DNA of 64,000 nucleotides from an uncultured Porphyromonas sp. (GCF_938046015.1 NZ_CALIXW010000035.1:99265-163264); one strand, 5' to 3'; counted from the first letter of the stretch, positions 1 to 9,328 are shown. Notes: generated from the letters alone by a model not told the origin. Made by a program: numbers and translations.

Positions 1-2587
1 TGTGGACGACCGTGATGCCTGCCCCGCCGAAGCGTACATCCTCGTCGTGGAAGTCCGCCACGCCGCGCACCCCACGGAGGTAGCTGCGTATGGCCTCGCG
101 TAGCGCCCCCGTGCCCGTGCCGTGCAGGATACGTACCTGCCCGACCCCGAGCTGCAGGGCCTCGTCGACGTAGTAGCCTACGGCATCCAGCGCCTCACCA
201 GCTCGGAAGCCGCGTACATCTAGCTCGTGGCGGAAGTGCAAGCGCTTCTGATGGATCTGGTCGATGATGCTGGAGGCCTGTGGCTGGATGGGCTGCTGAT
301 GCTGCTGGCGCTTGAGACGGCCTGCCTCGCCCTTGGTAGCGAGCTGCAGACGGCTCAGCGGGACGGTGGTCTTGAGCGCTCCGAGGGCGACGACAGCCTC
401 ACGGTCGCTGAGCGAGAGCACCTGTCCCAGCGCCTTCTGCCCCTCGATACGGACGGTGCTGCCGACGCTGATCTCCCCCAGCACGCTATGGCTAGCGGCG
501 GCCTCGCGCTCGGTGTCGGTGACGAGGCTAGAGAGGCGAGGCTGCTCCTTGGGCTGGGCCTTGCCCTTGGCACGGCGCTCACGGCGCGCTAGGAGGCGCT
601 CCACCTCGCGCTGTGTCTTCTTGGCTGCGGCCAGCTGCAGGGCTTCTTCCTCGGCCGATAGCCCCTCCTTGTACTCGGTGAGCTGCTGACGGATGAGGCG
701 CGTCTGATCCTTGGCGGCCTCGGCCTCGCGGATCTCGCGGATGGTGCGCTCGATACGTCCGCCCGCCTCCTGGATGATGCGGGCTGCCTCGCGACGAGCC
801 TCCTCGAGGATCTTCTTGCGCTCGCTCTTGAGGTGCTCCGTACCCTCGTCGAAGCGCTGGCGCGCCTCCTGCAGGGCACGCTCGTCCTGACGGATGCTCT
901 GGCGCTTGGTCTCCCAGTAGCGCTTGTCGCGGATAATGTCCTGCAGGTACTTATCCATGTCGATGTACTCGCTGCCTACCTGCTCGGAGACCTCGGCGAT
1001 GACGTCCTCGGGGAGGCCGATCTTGCGGGCGATCTCGATGGCGAAGGAGCTCCCCGGGCGCCCGATGGAGAGGCGGAAGAGGGGGCGCATCTCGTGGCGA
1101 TCGTAGAGCATGGCGCCGTTGATGAGCCCGGGATGGTCCTCGGCGTAGGTCTTGAGGTTCTGGTAGTGCGTCGTGATGACGCCGAAGGCGCCCTGGTCAT
1201 TGAAGCGGTGCAGCAGCGCCTGAGCGATGGCGCCGCCTATGGTGGGCTCGGTACCGCCGCCGAATTCGTCTATCAGCAGTAGGCTCGCACGGTCGGCGTA
1301 GCGCACGAAGTGCTTCATGTTCCTCAGGTGCGAGCTATAGGTGCTGAGGTCGTCATCTATGCTCTGCTCGTCGCCGATGTCGATGTAGAGCCGCTCGAAG
1401 ATCCCTGCCTCGGAGTGATCCTGCACGGGGATGGGCAGGCCGCATTGTAGGAGGTACTGCAGTAGACCCACGGTCTTGAGGCAGACAGACTTCCCCCCAG
1501 CGTTGGGCCCCGAGATGAGCAGGATGCGCGCATCGGGGGCCTGGAGCGTGATGTCTAGGGGGACGATGCTCCGCCCCGAGGCGCTGAGCGAGCGCTGCAG
1601 CAGGGGGTGGCGTGCGCCGTACCATTCTAGGCGTGGCTCGGGGCTAAGGCGCGGACACTGTGCCCCCAGCTCCAGCGCCCAGTGCGCCTTGGCGTAGACG
1701 AAGTCGTAGGTCGCCAGCAGCTCGTAGCTCTCCAGTAGGTGACGGAGGTTGGGGCGTAGTCTATTGGCTACCTCGGTAAGGATACGGATGACCTCGCGAC
1801 GCTCCTCGCTCTCCAGCTCGCGGATACGGTTGTTGGCCTCGACGAGCTCTACGGGCTCGATGTAGACGGTCTTCCCCGTGGCGGACTCATCGTGGACGAT
1901 GCCGCGGATCTTACGCTTGTGCATGGGGCTGACGGGGATCACGAGGCGCCCATCGCGTAGGGCGGGCTGCACGTCCTGCTCCACCCAGCCCTCGCGGCGT
2001 GCACCTGTGAGGATGCGCTGCAGCATACCCGAGAGGCTGCGCTCGGTCTCGGCGAGCGTGCGGCGTATCTGCAGCAGTTCGCGCGAGGCATTGTCGCGGA
2101 GGCGTCCCTCCTCGGTCAGGAGGCTCCTCAGATGCTGCTCGACCTTGGGGAAGGTAGGTCGGTCCTCGAGCAGCGCCGTAAGGCGGGGATAGAGGTAGAC
2201 GAGGCTCTCGTCGGCGCGCTCGCCCGTGCTCTGCTCCTCGGTGAAGAAGCGGTGCAGGGCGTGCAGCGTCTCCAGCATGCGGAGCAGATCCTGCAGCTCC
2301 AGCTCCTCGACATAGGTGCCCTGAGGGCGTATACGGTGCAGCGCCTCGCGGCAGTCCACGATCTGGAGGCTGGGCAACTGGTGCTCGCTGGTGAGGAGCT
2401 GCATCATCTCGCGCGTCTCCTCCAGCTCGAGGGAGATACGCTCGTAGTCGGCAGAGGCCTCTAGCGAGAGCATGCGCTCGCGCCCCAGCGAGGAGGCGCA
2501 GTGGTCGGCCAGCAGCTGGCGCAGCTCCACGAAGCCGATCTTGTCGACGAAGTTATGGGGATATAGGTCTAGTGTCTGGCTATTCAT
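1..2587 (-). CDS. mutS2: Endonuclease MutS2, 3' end cut by window edge
   Basis: Reading the reverse strand from the ATG at 2587 gives 862 codons with no stop up to the window edge. The order is a MutS-type core and clamp, an ATPase with Walker A GPNAGGKS and a following LLIDEFGGGTEP Walker B, a long Arg/Glu-rich coiled coil, and a C-terminal Smr domain (LDVRG and then HGTGTGALR). The Smr domain is almost complete, so only a few residues should be missing. Family knowledge: MutS2 lacks the mismatch-reading domain of MutS, limits homologous recombination, and in some species rescues collided ribosomes through Smr. It lies downstream of the pyrB unit on the same strand, separated from it by a hairpin at 2606-2636. 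Confidence 0.95.
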   Translation of the reverse strand, partial: MNSQTLDLYPHNFVDKIGFVELRQLLADHCASSLGRERMLSLEASADYERISLELEETREMMQLLTSEHQLPSLQIVDCREALHRIRPQGTYVEELELQDLLRMLETLHALHRFFTEEQSTGERADESLVYLYPRLTALLEDRPTFPKVEQHLRSLLTEEGRLRDNASRELLQIRRTLAETERSLSGMLQRILTGARREGWVEQDVQPALRDGRLVIPVSPMHKRKIRGIVHDESATGKTVYIEPVELVEANNRIRELESEERREVIRILTEVANRLRPNLRHLLESYELLATYDFVYAKAHWALELGAQCPRLSPEPRLEWYGARHPLLQRSLSASGRSIVPLDITLQAPDARILLISGPNAGGKSVCLKTVGLLQYLLQCGLPIPVQDHSEAGIFERLYIDIGDEQSIDDDLSTYSSHLRNMKHFVRYADRASLLLIDEFGGGTEPTIGGAIAQALLHRFNDQGAFGVITTHYQNLKTYAEDHPGLINGAMLYDRHEMRPLFRLSIGRPGSSFAIEIARKIGLPEDVIAEVSEQVGSEYIDMDKYLQDIIRDKRYWETKRQSIRQDERALQEARQRFDEGTEHLKSERKKILEEARREAARIIQEAGGRIERTIREIREAEAAKDQTRLIRQQLTEYKEGLSAEEEALQLAAAKKTQREVERLLARRERRAKGKAQPKEQPRLSSLVTDTEREAAASHSVLGEISVGSTVRIEGQKALGQVLSLSDREAVVALGALKTTVPLSRLQLATKGEAGRLKRQQHQQPIQPQASSIIDQIHQKRLHFRHELDVRGFRAGEALDAVGYYVDEALQLGVGQVRILHGTGTGALREAIRSYLRGVRGVADFHDEDVRFGGAGITVVH

Positions 2588-2605
2588 ACCATATATATAA
2601 CAAGG

Positions 2606-2636
2606 AAAAGGGCAGACCGATCATACGGCTTGCCCT
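2606..2636 (-). terminator. Probable terminator of the pyrB-pyrI-flavin reductase unit
   Basis: Read on the minus strand, AGGGCA and TGCCCT arms enclose a partly paired inner stem and are followed directly by a TTTTCC tract. It sits between the flavin reductase stop and the mutS2 start. The inner stem has two mismatches, so termination may be partial. Confidence 0.5.
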
Positions 2637-2690
2637 CGCCTCTAGGGGCGGAGCAGCCTGCTCCTCCCTAGTGTGGTGGTGAGCTGTGCC

Positions 2691-3275
2691 CTAGCGGCGC
2701 TTGGTCTTCTTCTTACGCACTGACCAGCCGAAGTGCCCGAGGTATTCGCCTAGGCCGAAGTACTGTCCGTGCGCGTAGACCAAGAGGCCAGCGCGCTGCA
2801 TGTCGAAGGCTCCCGTCTCGGGATCTATGTACTGCTCGTCGGCGCGTATGCCTACGACTTCCGCTAGGAACATGTCGTGGCTACCTAGGGGCGTGATCTC
2901 ACGCACGCGGCACTCGATGCTGATGGGGGATTCGACCACTAGGGGCACACCGAGCACACTGCCTGCCTCCTTGGTGAAGCCACAGCGCTCGAACTTGTCC
3001 TCCCTACGCCCCGAGACGACCCCGCACCAGTCGGTCTCCCGTGCCATGGCGCGTGTGGTGAGGTTGATGCCAAAGGCGCCCCGCTCCTTGATGATGTGGT
3101 AGGAGTGGCGCTCGGGGCGTATGCCCACTACGCACATCGGCGGATTGGTGCAGACGGTGCTGACCCAGGAGGCTGTCAGGAGGTTGCTCTCCTCGCCCTC
3201 GCCCATACCGCCGCAGCTGATCAGCACGGCAGGGAGCGGGTAGATGAGGGTACCGGGCTTCCAGTCCGTCCTCAT
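2691..3275 (-). CDS. Flavin reductase family protein (FMN-binding split barrel)
   Basis: The product is 194 residues. The region around SNLLTASWVSTVCTNPP followed by GIRPERHSYHII and GAFGINLTT is typical of the flavin reductase / FMN-binding split-barrel family, which reduces or binds FMN using NAD(P)H. The C-terminus is a basic tail (RKKKTKRR). The start at 3275 is chosen because its ATG overlaps the pyrI stop by 4 bp (ATGA), indicating translational coupling; an upstream in-frame extension would run through pyrI. It is the last gene of the pyrB-pyrI unit. Substrate and electron acceptor cannot be read from the sequence, and a link to pyrimidine synthesis is not established. Confidence 0.85.
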   Translation of the reverse strand: MRTDWKPGTLIYPLPAVLISCGGMGEGEESNLLTASWVSTVCTNPPMCVVGIRPERHSYHIIKERGAFGINLTTRAMARETDWCGVVSGRREDKFERCGFTKEAGSVLGVPLVVESPISIECRVREITPLGSHDMFLAEVVGIRADEQYIDPETGAFDMQRAGLLVYAHGQYFGLGEYLGHFGWSVRKKKTKRR

Positions 3276-3736
3276 AGCAGCTCGGCCTGCTCGGCGGGCG
3301 TCTTGCGCCCACAGTAGTGGCACTCGAGGATCACGGTGCCGTCCTCGGGATGCGTCGCCACGTGGAAGTGCGTACGCATGGGCTCGGCATTGGTGATGCA
3401 CTTAGGATTGGGGCAGCGGGCTAGGTCGTAGACCTCGTGGGGGAGCTCGACCTGGCGCTTCTCGATCACCTCATAGTCCTGGATGCGATTGAGGTGTACC
3501 TCGGGGGCGATGAGGGCTATCTTGTCGAGCTCGCGCGAGGAGACCTTGTGGTCCGAGAGCTTGATGACGCCCTTGCGCTGCTGGCGGGCACTCTGCAGGT
3601 TGTTGCCTATGGTCACGGGGGTCGTCAGCTGCTGTAGGCGCAGCAGCGAGACGATGGCGAAGAGCTTGTCGGCAGGTATATGGTCGAGGACGATACCGTT
3701 TTGGATGGCTTCGACCAGCATTTTCTCTTTAGGCAT
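3272..3736 (-). CDS. pyrI: Aspartate carbamoyltransferase regulatory subunit
   Basis: This 154-residue protein has the two PyrI domains: an N-terminal nucleotide-binding domain (IQNGIVLDHIPADKLFAIV, with the GNNLQS turn) and a C-terminal zinc domain with four cysteines (CPNPKC, then CHYC). The length matches E. coli PyrI. It binds the regulatory nucleotides and holds catalytic trimers together in class B aspartate transcarbamylase. It follows pyrB by 13 bp on the same strand and overlaps the downstream flavin reductase by 4 bp. Confidence 0.97.
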   Translation of the reverse strand: MPKEKMLVEAIQNGIVLDHIPADKLFAIVSLLRLQQLTTPVTIGNNLQSARQQRKGVIKLSDHKVSSRELDKIALIAPEVHLNRIQDYEVIEKRQVELPHEVYDLARCPNPKCITNAEPMRTHFHVATHPEDGTVILECHYCGRKTPAEQAELL

Positions 3737-3749
3737 GGGGCAGGGAGGC

Positions 3750-4664
3750 TTAGTTGTCTATCTCTATGTTGAGCACCTCGCAGAGGATGGACTGGCGTAC
3801 GTAGAGCCCGTTCTGCGCCTGCTGGACGAAGTAGGCCTGCGGCGTGTCGTCCACGTCCTGCGCGATCTCCCCGACGCGCGGCAGCGGGTGGAGGATGCGC
3901 ATCGTCGGGCGGCACCCCTCGAGCATGGAGCGGGTCAGCACGTAGACGTTCTTGACGCGCTCATACTCCTCGGGATCTATGAAGCGCTCGCGCTGCACGC
4001 GCGTCATATAGAGGATGTCTACCGACTGGATGACCTCGGAGCTGAAGTCCGTCGTCTCGGTGAAGGGGATACCGTGCAGGCGGCAGAAGTCCTTGCACTC
4101 CTCGGGCATACGCAGCTCGGGGGGCGAGACGAAGATGAAGCGGGGGCGGAAGTGCGCCATCCCCTCGATGAGCGAGTGCACTGTACGCCCGTACTTGAGG
4201 TCCCCCACCAGGGCGATGGTGCGATCGAAGAGCGTGCCCTGCGTCTTGCGTATGGAGTAGAGATCGAGCAGCGTCTGCGAGGGATGCTGGTTGGCCCCGT
4301 CGCCCGCATTGACGATAGGCGTGCGGTCGAGCTCCGAGGCATAGAGGGCAGCGCCCTCGAGGAAGTGACGCATGACGATGACATCGGCGTAGTTGGCGAC
4401 CATGGAGATGGTGTCCTTGAGCGACTCGCCCTTGGAGGAGCTGGAGGTCGCTGCATCGGAGAAGCCGATGACGCGCCCGCCGAGTCGATTGACGGCGGTC
4501 TCGAAGCTCAAGCGCGTACGGGTGGAGGGCTCGAAGAAGAGGGTCGCCACGATGCGTCCCTCCAGGAGCTTACGATTGGGGCAGTTCTCGAAGAGCGCAG
4601 CTCGGTCGAGCAGGCGGATGATCTCCGAGCTGTCTAGCTGATTGATCGATACTAGATGCTTCAT
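3750..4664 (-). CDS. pyrB: Aspartate carbamoyltransferase catalytic subunit
   Basis: At 304 residues this is the usual length. The carbamoyl-phosphate loop STRTR is at 47-51, the SSSKGES lysine loop near 78, and HPSQ at 127-130, all intact. It condenses carbamoyl phosphate and aspartate to N-carbamoyl-aspartate, the committed step of de novo pyrimidine synthesis. It is the first gene of a unit with pyrI. A -7-like element (TACCTTTG on the minus strand) lies at 4685-4692, leaving a short leader in which I see no attenuator hairpin. Confidence 0.98.
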   Translation of the reverse strand: MKHLVSINQLDSSEIIRLLDRAALFENCPNRKLLEGRIVATLFFEPSTRTRLSFETAVNRLGGRVIGFSDAATSSSSKGESLKDTISMVANYADVIVMRHFLEGAALYASELDRTPIVNAGDGANQHPSQTLLDLYSIRKTQGTLFDRTIALVGDLKYGRTVHSLIEGMAHFRPRFIFVSPPELRMPEECKDFCRLHGIPFTETTDFSSEVIQSVDILYMTRVQRERFIDPEEYERVKNVYVLTRSMLEGCRPTMRILHPLPRVGEIAQDVDDTPQAYFVQQAQNGLYVRQSILCEVLNIEIDN

Positions 4665-4684
4665 ATCTTGTCGCTAAGTGTGAG

Positions 4685-4692
4685 CAAAGGTA
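4685..4692 (-). promoter_or_regulatory. Bacteroidota -7 element for pyrB
   Basis: The minus strand reads TACCTTTG, matching the TAnnTTTG consensus of the Bacteroidota housekeeping sigma factor, about 20 bp upstream of the pyrB ATG. No clear TTTG -33 box is visible. Confidence 0.55.
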
Positions 4693-4825
4693 ACACTAAT
4701 TCGCTAGGCTCGGCGCGCCCTGCCCCCGCTTGCTCGGCACTAGGCTAAGATCTCCCGTCCGCGGCTCCTCCAAGCGTCGCTCCCCTGCGCCCTCCAGCAC
4801 CGCAGCTCTACAGGCGGAGCCCCCG

Positions 4826-4907
4826 TGAGGGATATCCCTCAGCCCTCTGAGGGACGCCAGTTAAGCGGCTAAGGGACGCCAGTGGCGAGCGTGAGAGATA
4901 GCAGTCA
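4826..4907. repeat. Four-unit 22-bp palindrome array A
   Basis: Units start at 4826, 4848, 4870 and 4892, exactly 22 bp apart. They read TGAGGG-ATAT-CCCTCA, TGAGGG-ACGC-CAGTTA, TAAGGG-ACGC-CAGTGG and TGAGAG-ATAG-CAGTCA. The array lies in the 408-bp gap between the divergent pyrB and polyprenyl synthase genes. Apart from the two promoter elements I see nothing else in that gap. Confidence 0.85.
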
Positions 4908-5038
4908 GCTCGCTGGAGCAGGTTTGTCGCCTCGGGGCGGGGCTGTTCCTTCTTGGCTGTGGAGCTAGGGTATCGCGCTCGCATCCTTGCCTTTGGCTGG
5001 AATTCTGCCACAGGGCCAGGCATCTGTCGGATTATCCG

Positions 5039-5046
5039 TATTTTTG
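5039..5046 (+). promoter_or_regulatory. Bacteroidota -7 element for the polyprenyl synthase unit
   Basis: TATTTTTG matches TAnnTTTG, 26 bp before the ATG at 5073. No convincing -33 box is seen at the usual 19-21 bp spacing. Confidence 0.55.
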
Positions 5047-5072
5047 CACTAATAGATAATTAAGGACTGCTC

Positions 5073-6053
5073 ATGGATCAACTAGATAAGATCAAGGCGC
5101 CCATCGCAACGCTGGTGGACAACTTCCATAGCCAATTTGCCGAGATACTGGCGACCAAGTCGGAGTGGCTGGGGCGTGCCATCGAGCTGCTCAGTGCCTC
5201 TACGGGCAAGAAGGTGCGCCCTATCCTCGTGGCACTCCTCTCGGGCCTCCCCGAGGGGAAGAGCCCCGTGCAGCGCAGCATCGATGCCGCCGTCCTGCTG
5301 GAGCTGATCCATACCGCGACCCTCATCCATGACGACGTCATCGACGAGGCCAAGACGCGCCGCGGACGCCCTACGCTCGGGGCGATCTTCGACAATCGCG
5401 TGTCTGTCCTGATGGGTGACTTCATCCTCTCCTCGGCGCTGATCGGCGCCATCGCGCTGCGTGACCTCGAGGTGATGGCTATCGTCTCGGGCATCGGGCG
5501 CGAGCTCACGGAGGGCGAGATCCGTCAGTTCGAGAGCGCCGACAGCCTGCGCCTCGACGAGGCAAACTACTACGAGATCATTAGGCAGAAGACGGCCGTC
5601 CTCTTCGCCAGCTGTGCTCGCATCGCCGCTATCACCACGGGGGCAAGCACGGAGGACAAGGAGCGCTTCACCCAGATCGGTGAGCTCCTGGGGATGGCCT
5701 TCCAGATACGAGACGATATCTTCGACTACTACAAGGGCGACGTAGGTAAGCCCACGGGCAACGACCTCCGCGAGGGTAAGGTCACGCTGCCCCTGCTGCA
5801 CGTCCTACTCCAGCAGCCCGACAGACCCGAGACGAAGGAGGCGCTGGCGATCCTCAGCCAGCATCCGCTGAGCGAGGAGGGCGTGGCACAGCTGACCGAG
5901 CTCGCCATCCAGGGCGGAGGGATCCGCTACGCCGAGGAGCGCCTCATGCACTACATCGACGAGGCCAAGCAGCTCATCCTACACTATCCCGACAGTGCCT
6001 ATAGACAGTCTCTCGTGGCGCTGGCCGACTACATCGCCGCGCGCAGCTATTAG
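5073..6053 (+). CDS. Polyprenyl diphosphate synthase
   Basis: The 326-residue protein carries both aspartate-rich motifs of trans-prenyl transferases: DDVID at 87-91 within an LIHTATLIHDD context and DDIFD at 214-218, plus RRGRPT and the KKVRP substrate loop. It elongates allylic diphosphates with isopentenyl diphosphate. The family resemblance is to long-chain (IspB-type, menaquinone side-chain) synthases, but chain length cannot be fixed by reading. It is the first gene of a plus-strand run with the following membrane protein and yicC. Confidence 0.93.
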   Translation: MDQLDKIKAPIATLVDNFHSQFAEILATKSEWLGRAIELLSASTGKKVRPILVALLSGLPEGKSPVQRSIDAAVLLELIHTATLIHDDVIDEAKTRRGRPTLGAIFDNRVSVLMGDFILSSALIGAIALRDLEVMAIVSGIGRELTEGEIRQFESADSLRLDEANYYEIIRQKTAVLFASCARIAAITTGASTEDKERFTQIGELLGMAFQIRDDIFDYYKGDVGKPTGNDLREGKVTLPLLHVLLQQPDRPETKEALAILSQHPLSEEGVAQLTELAIQGGGIRYAEERLMHYIDEAKQLILHYPDSAYRQSLVALADYIAARSY

Positions 6054-6094
6054 CCTGCTGCCGCTCTTAGCCCCATTCATCGAAGCCCCTAGGG

Positions 6095-7597
6095 ATGCCA
6101 CGCCGCCAATCACCCAAGAAGCCCAAGCCGCTGCCCCCCAAGCCGAAGACCTATCTCGGTCTGCGCCTGTGGGTGCTGGCGCTGCTGGTGCTCGGGCTGG
6201 CGCTCATCGCCTGCGGCCTCTTCTTCCTCCTGCAGGCCGATCCCGACGAGCCCAGCTACCGTAGCCCGATGCGTATCGAGCGCGTGCAGCTGCTGCCAGG
6301 TGAGGACTACGCTCAGAGCCGTGTGGTGAGCTGGCGCTGTGGGGAGGAGCTTGCAGATAGCTACCTCCTGCTGAGCTACGAGCGCCCCAAGGGACGCCGT
6401 GGTCGCCTGCAGACCGAGACGCTGCGCTATCAGGCCGAGGGGCAGCAGGTCGTCACTGCCTCGGGGCGCGGCTGCTACTATCAGGTAGCCCTCGACAGCC
6501 TCCAGCCTGGGACGCAGTACCGCTACCGTCTCGTGACGGGCGGGGTGCAGTCCGAGGTCTACAGCTTCCGTACGCCCATAGAGGCTGCGGACTCCCTACA
6601 GCTGGTTTACCTCGGGGCCCTGGACACAGCCACTCCCCAGCAGAAGCGTCAGCTGCTGGAGCGTATCGACCGCAGCTTCCCCGACCTAGATCTCTTAGCC
6701 CTCACGGGCAACTACCTCACGGGTGCCAACGATGCCGCTTGGGGGGCGTGGTACGAGCTCCTCGGCAGACGTTCCAGCCGTTTGCCCCAGCTCGTCGTGC
6801 CCGGCACCGCCTCCTATATCAAGGAGCATACGGGCTATGCCCTCGACCCGCGCTGGCGGGCGCAGTACCCTTATCCTACCAATGGTCCCGAGGGCTACCT
6901 AGGGCGTAGCTACTATGTGGACTACCCCTATGTGCGCTTCGTCGTGCTGGACGCGGCGCGCCTCCTCAGCTGGGGCGGTATCCAGGTGCAGCGCAGCTGG
7001 ATACGGCAGGCCCTGCAGTGCGACGAGCGTCAGTGGCGCATCGTGCTGCTGCACCTACCCGTAGACCGCGTGCTCGAGGAGCAGCAGCACCTGGTGATGC
7101 ACTACTTCCTCCGCGACGAGCTCATAGCCGCGGGAGCTGACCTCATCCTGCAGGGGCACGACGGCTGCTATGGCCGTGCCTCGCAGCGCAGTGCCGCGGG
7201 GGACACGATCCCCCCAGTCCTCGTGGTGAGCCCAGCGGTAAGCCAGGAGGCGCACAACACCTTCGACAAGGGCTATGATCGCCTCGGTACGGGCCTGGCG
7301 CTCTACCAACATATCGTCGTCAGCCGCCGTCAGCTGCACTACAGCGCCTATCGCCTCGGCACTGCTCCGCCCGATAGTTTGGCTGATCGGGATAGCCTCT
7401 ATGACGAGCTCGTACTGCGTCGCACGGAGACGGGCGAACTGAAGTTCGTCGACCGTGCCCGTGCCCTTCCCGAGATCTTCAACTATAATGCCTTTGCCTC
7501 CAGCAAGCGTGGGCAGAAGAAGGCCGCCCAGTATCAGCACGAACTGGAGGCTCGTCAGCGTGCCCGCCGTGAGGCGCTCAAGAAACGACCTAAGTAG
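6095..7597 (+). CDS. Membrane-anchored purple-acid-phosphatase-like protein, active site degenerate
   Basis: The 500-residue protein has a basic Pro/Lys-rich N-terminus, one membrane helix at about 21-46, a fibronectin-like N-terminal domain of purple acid phosphatases (about 60-160, ending YRYRLVTGG...YSFRTP) and a metallophosphoesterase-type fold (about 168-420). The metal-ligand motifs are mostly lost: GALD (174-177) stands for the GDxx motif, GNY (205-207) for GDx, GTAS (237-240) for GNHE, and the final GHxH reads GHDG (354-357). Only H320 in LLHLP and H355 remain. The fold assignment is fairly secure. Catalytic activity is doubtful and it may be a pseudoenzyme. It lies 41 bp after the polyprenyl synthase and 23 bp before yicC. 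Confidence 0.75.
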   Translation: MPRRQSPKKPKPLPPKPKTYLGLRLWVLALLVLGLALIACGLFFLLQADPDEPSYRSPMRIERVQLLPGEDYAQSRVVSWRCGEELADSYLLLSYERPKGRRGRLQTETLRYQAEGQQVVTASGRGCYYQVALDSLQPGTQYRYRLVTGGVQSEVYSFRTPIEAADSLQLVYLGALDTATPQQKRQLLERIDRSFPDLDLLALTGNYLTGANDAAWGAWYELLGRRSSRLPQLVVPGTASYIKEHTGYALDPRWRAQYPYPTNGPEGYLGRSYYVDYPYVRFVVLDAARLLSWGGIQVQRSWIRQALQCDERQWRIVLLHLPVDRVLEEQQHLVMHYFLRDELIAAGADLILQGHDGCYGRASQRSAAGDTIPPVLVVSPAVSQEAHNTFDKGYDRLGTGLALYQHIVVSRRQLHYSAYRLGTAPPDSLADRDSLYDELVLRRTETGELKFVDRARALPEIFNYNAFASSKRGQKKAAQYQHELEARQRARREALKKRPK

Positions 7598-7620
7598 ACG
7601 CTCTAAATACTTCCACAGCT

Positions 7621-8508
7621 ATGATATACTCTATGACGGGCTTCGGTAAGGCCGCCCTGCGCTACGGTTCGCGTACCATCACCGTAGCCATCAAGTCCCT
7701 CAACAGCAAGCAGGCCGACCTCTCGGCACGTGTCCCCTCGGCCTACCGCACGGCCGAGCTCGAGCTGCGTAGCCTCATCACCAGCCAGCTACAGCGGGGC
7801 AAGATCGACCTCAGCATCAGCATCGATGACGACGCCCTCGAGGGTAACGCCAGCCTCATCAACCGCGAGGCACTCATCGGCTATGTCCATCAGCTGAGAG
7901 CGCTGAGTAGCGAGCTGGGACAGGAGCTTCCCCTCGACACGGCAGCGCTCCTTCGCCTGCCTGGCGTCCTCGATAGCGAGAGCACGCGTCAGCCCGAGCT
8001 CGGGGAAGAGGAGCTGGCGGTGCTTCGCCAGGCTACACAGCAGGCGGTGGACGAGCTTACGGAGTTTCGCCGTCAGGAGGGCGTCATGCTCTACGAGGTG
8101 CTCGCCGAGCGCATCCAGCACATCACGGCACTGCTGGCGGAGATCACCTATCCTGAGGCCGAGCGCATCCAGCAGGTGCGTCAGCGCCTCGAGGAAGGCC
8201 TGCGCAAGCTCATGCCCAGCGGGGACTACGACCGCTCGCGCCTCGAGCAGGAGCTCATCTACTACATCGAGAAGCTCGATATCAACGAGGAGAAGTCACG
8301 CCTGGCGCACCACCTCAGCTACTTCATGGAGGTACTGGACGCGCCGCAGCCCGGGCAGGGTAAGACGCTCGGCTTTATCGCTCAGGAGATCGGCCGCGAG
8401 ATCAACACCATGGGCTCCAAGAGCAATCACGCTGCTATGCAGCAGCTCGTCGTGCAGATGAAGGATGAGTTGGAGCAGATCAAGGAGCAGGTGCTGAACG
8501 TCCTCTAA
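7621..8508 (+). CDS. yicC: YicC/YloC family endoribonuclease
   Basis: This 295-residue protein opens with IYSMTGFGKA, the hallmark of the YicC family, and ends with the conserved DUF1732 region (GKTLGFIAQEIGREINTMGS and then VQMKDELEQIKEQVLNVL). Family members are endoribonucleases; E. coli YicC has been linked to decay of a small RNA. The length is typical. In many genomes yicC precedes gmk, which is not the case here: it is followed by a strong hairpin at 8533-8583 and then by convergent genes. Confidence 0.93.
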   Translation: MIYSMTGFGKAALRYGSRTITVAIKSLNSKQADLSARVPSAYRTAELELRSLITSQLQRGKIDLSISIDDDALEGNASLINREALIGYVHQLRALSSELGQELPLDTAALLRLPGVLDSESTRQPELGEEELAVLRQATQQAVDELTEFRRQEGVMLYEVLAERIQHITALLAEITYPEAERIQQVRQRLEEGLRKLMPSGDYDRSRLEQELIYYIEKLDINEEKSRLAHHLSYFMEVLDAPQPGQGKTLGFIAQEIGREINTMGSKSNHAAMQQLVVQMKDELEQIKEQVLNVL

Positions 8509-8532
8509 GGTCGCTGCCGACCCCTCGATAGC

Positions 8533-8583
8533 AAAGGCCGCGGGCCCAAGTCTACCTATGAGACTCGGGCCCGCGGCCTTTTA
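8533..8583. terminator. Strong bidirectional terminator between yicC and the marR-like gene
   Basis: A perfect 15-bp GC-rich stem (AAAGGCCGCGGGCCC at 8533-8547 pairing with 8567-8581) has A residues on one side and a T tract on the other, so it can terminate both converging units. Confidence 0.9.
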
Positions 8584-8680
8584 TTCCTTTTCTAGGACTA
8601 AGCTCTAAGTGTGCTCAGGAGGCGAGCTGGGTACCTTTGAGCTGGGGACTGAGCCAAGGGTACAGCCCAGGGGGAGTGGC

Positions 8681-9328
8681 CTAGGGCTTATGGAGCAGCT
8701 CCTCCAGTGGCGTGTCGCTCTTGGCGGGGTAGAGTGCGCCGTGCTCCTGACAGAGGTAGCTCAGCAGGAGTCCCAGCGTGGACTTCTGCTCGGGCAGCAG
8801 GGGCTGGGAGAGGAGCGAGGCCGCCAGATGCAGCTGGGGGAAGACCTTCTGCAGCTCGGCTCTACCGCGTGGGGTGATGGAGACGAGCACGCTGCGGCGA
8901 TCCCGCTCGTCGGGCTGCTCGGTGGCAAGCCCCTTCTGTACGAGGCGGCGGATGATCTCTGAGCCCGAGGTTTTCTCTAGGGCGTTGAGGGTGTTCAGCT
9001 CCGTCTTCGTCAGGGGCTGGCCGCTGATGAGACTCACGAGATAGGAGTATTCCTCCTCGCTCTGCAGCGTGTCGGAGGCTGCCAGAGCGCGCTTGGTGTA
9101 GCTCTTGGAGTAGCGCTGCAGCAGCGCCAGATGCCGTGCTATGTCGACCTCTAGGGGCATCGCTTGGCCGAGGCTCGGGCGCTGGGACTGCTCTGCCTTA
9201 TGGTCCTCCAGCAGGCTCTGCACAAAGGTGATGAAGCTCGCCAGGTGCAGCTCCTCGGCCTCGGGGAAGGCGGCTTCGAAGAGCTCCACGTATTCGATGA
9301 GCTGGGTGAGGAGTCGCTTACTCTTCAT
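8681..9328 (-). CDS. MarR-family winged-helix transcriptional regulator
   Basis: A 215-residue protein with a winged helix at about 95-175. LTKTELNTLNALEKTSGSEI precedes the recognition helix and a wing with DERDRRSVLVSITPRG, the classic MarR DxR...G signature. The N-terminal 70 residues are a helical extension. It is the last gene of the cysS unit and its start overlaps the preceding lipoprotein gene by 11 bp. Ligand and operators are unknown; no operator is recognisable nearby. Confidence 0.85.
   Translation of the reverse strand: MKSKRLLTQLIEYVELFEAAFPEAEELHLASFITFVQSLLEDHKAEQSQRPSLGQAMPLEVDIARHLALLQRYSKSYTKRALAASDTLQSEEEYSYLVSLISGQPLTKTELNTLNALEKTSGSEIIRRLVQKGLATEQPDERDRRSVLVSITPRGRAELQKVFPQLHLAASLLSQPLLPEQKSTLGLLLSYLCQEHGALYPAKSDTPLEELLHKP

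Noticed and set aside
3483..4637. A 384-codon plus-strand frame opposite pyrI and pyrB
   Set aside because: Both minus-strand genes are unmistakable, so this is a shadow frame.
4808..5023. Short minus-strand frames in the gap between pyrB and the polyprenyl synthase
   Set aside because: They cover array A and carry no conserved sequence.
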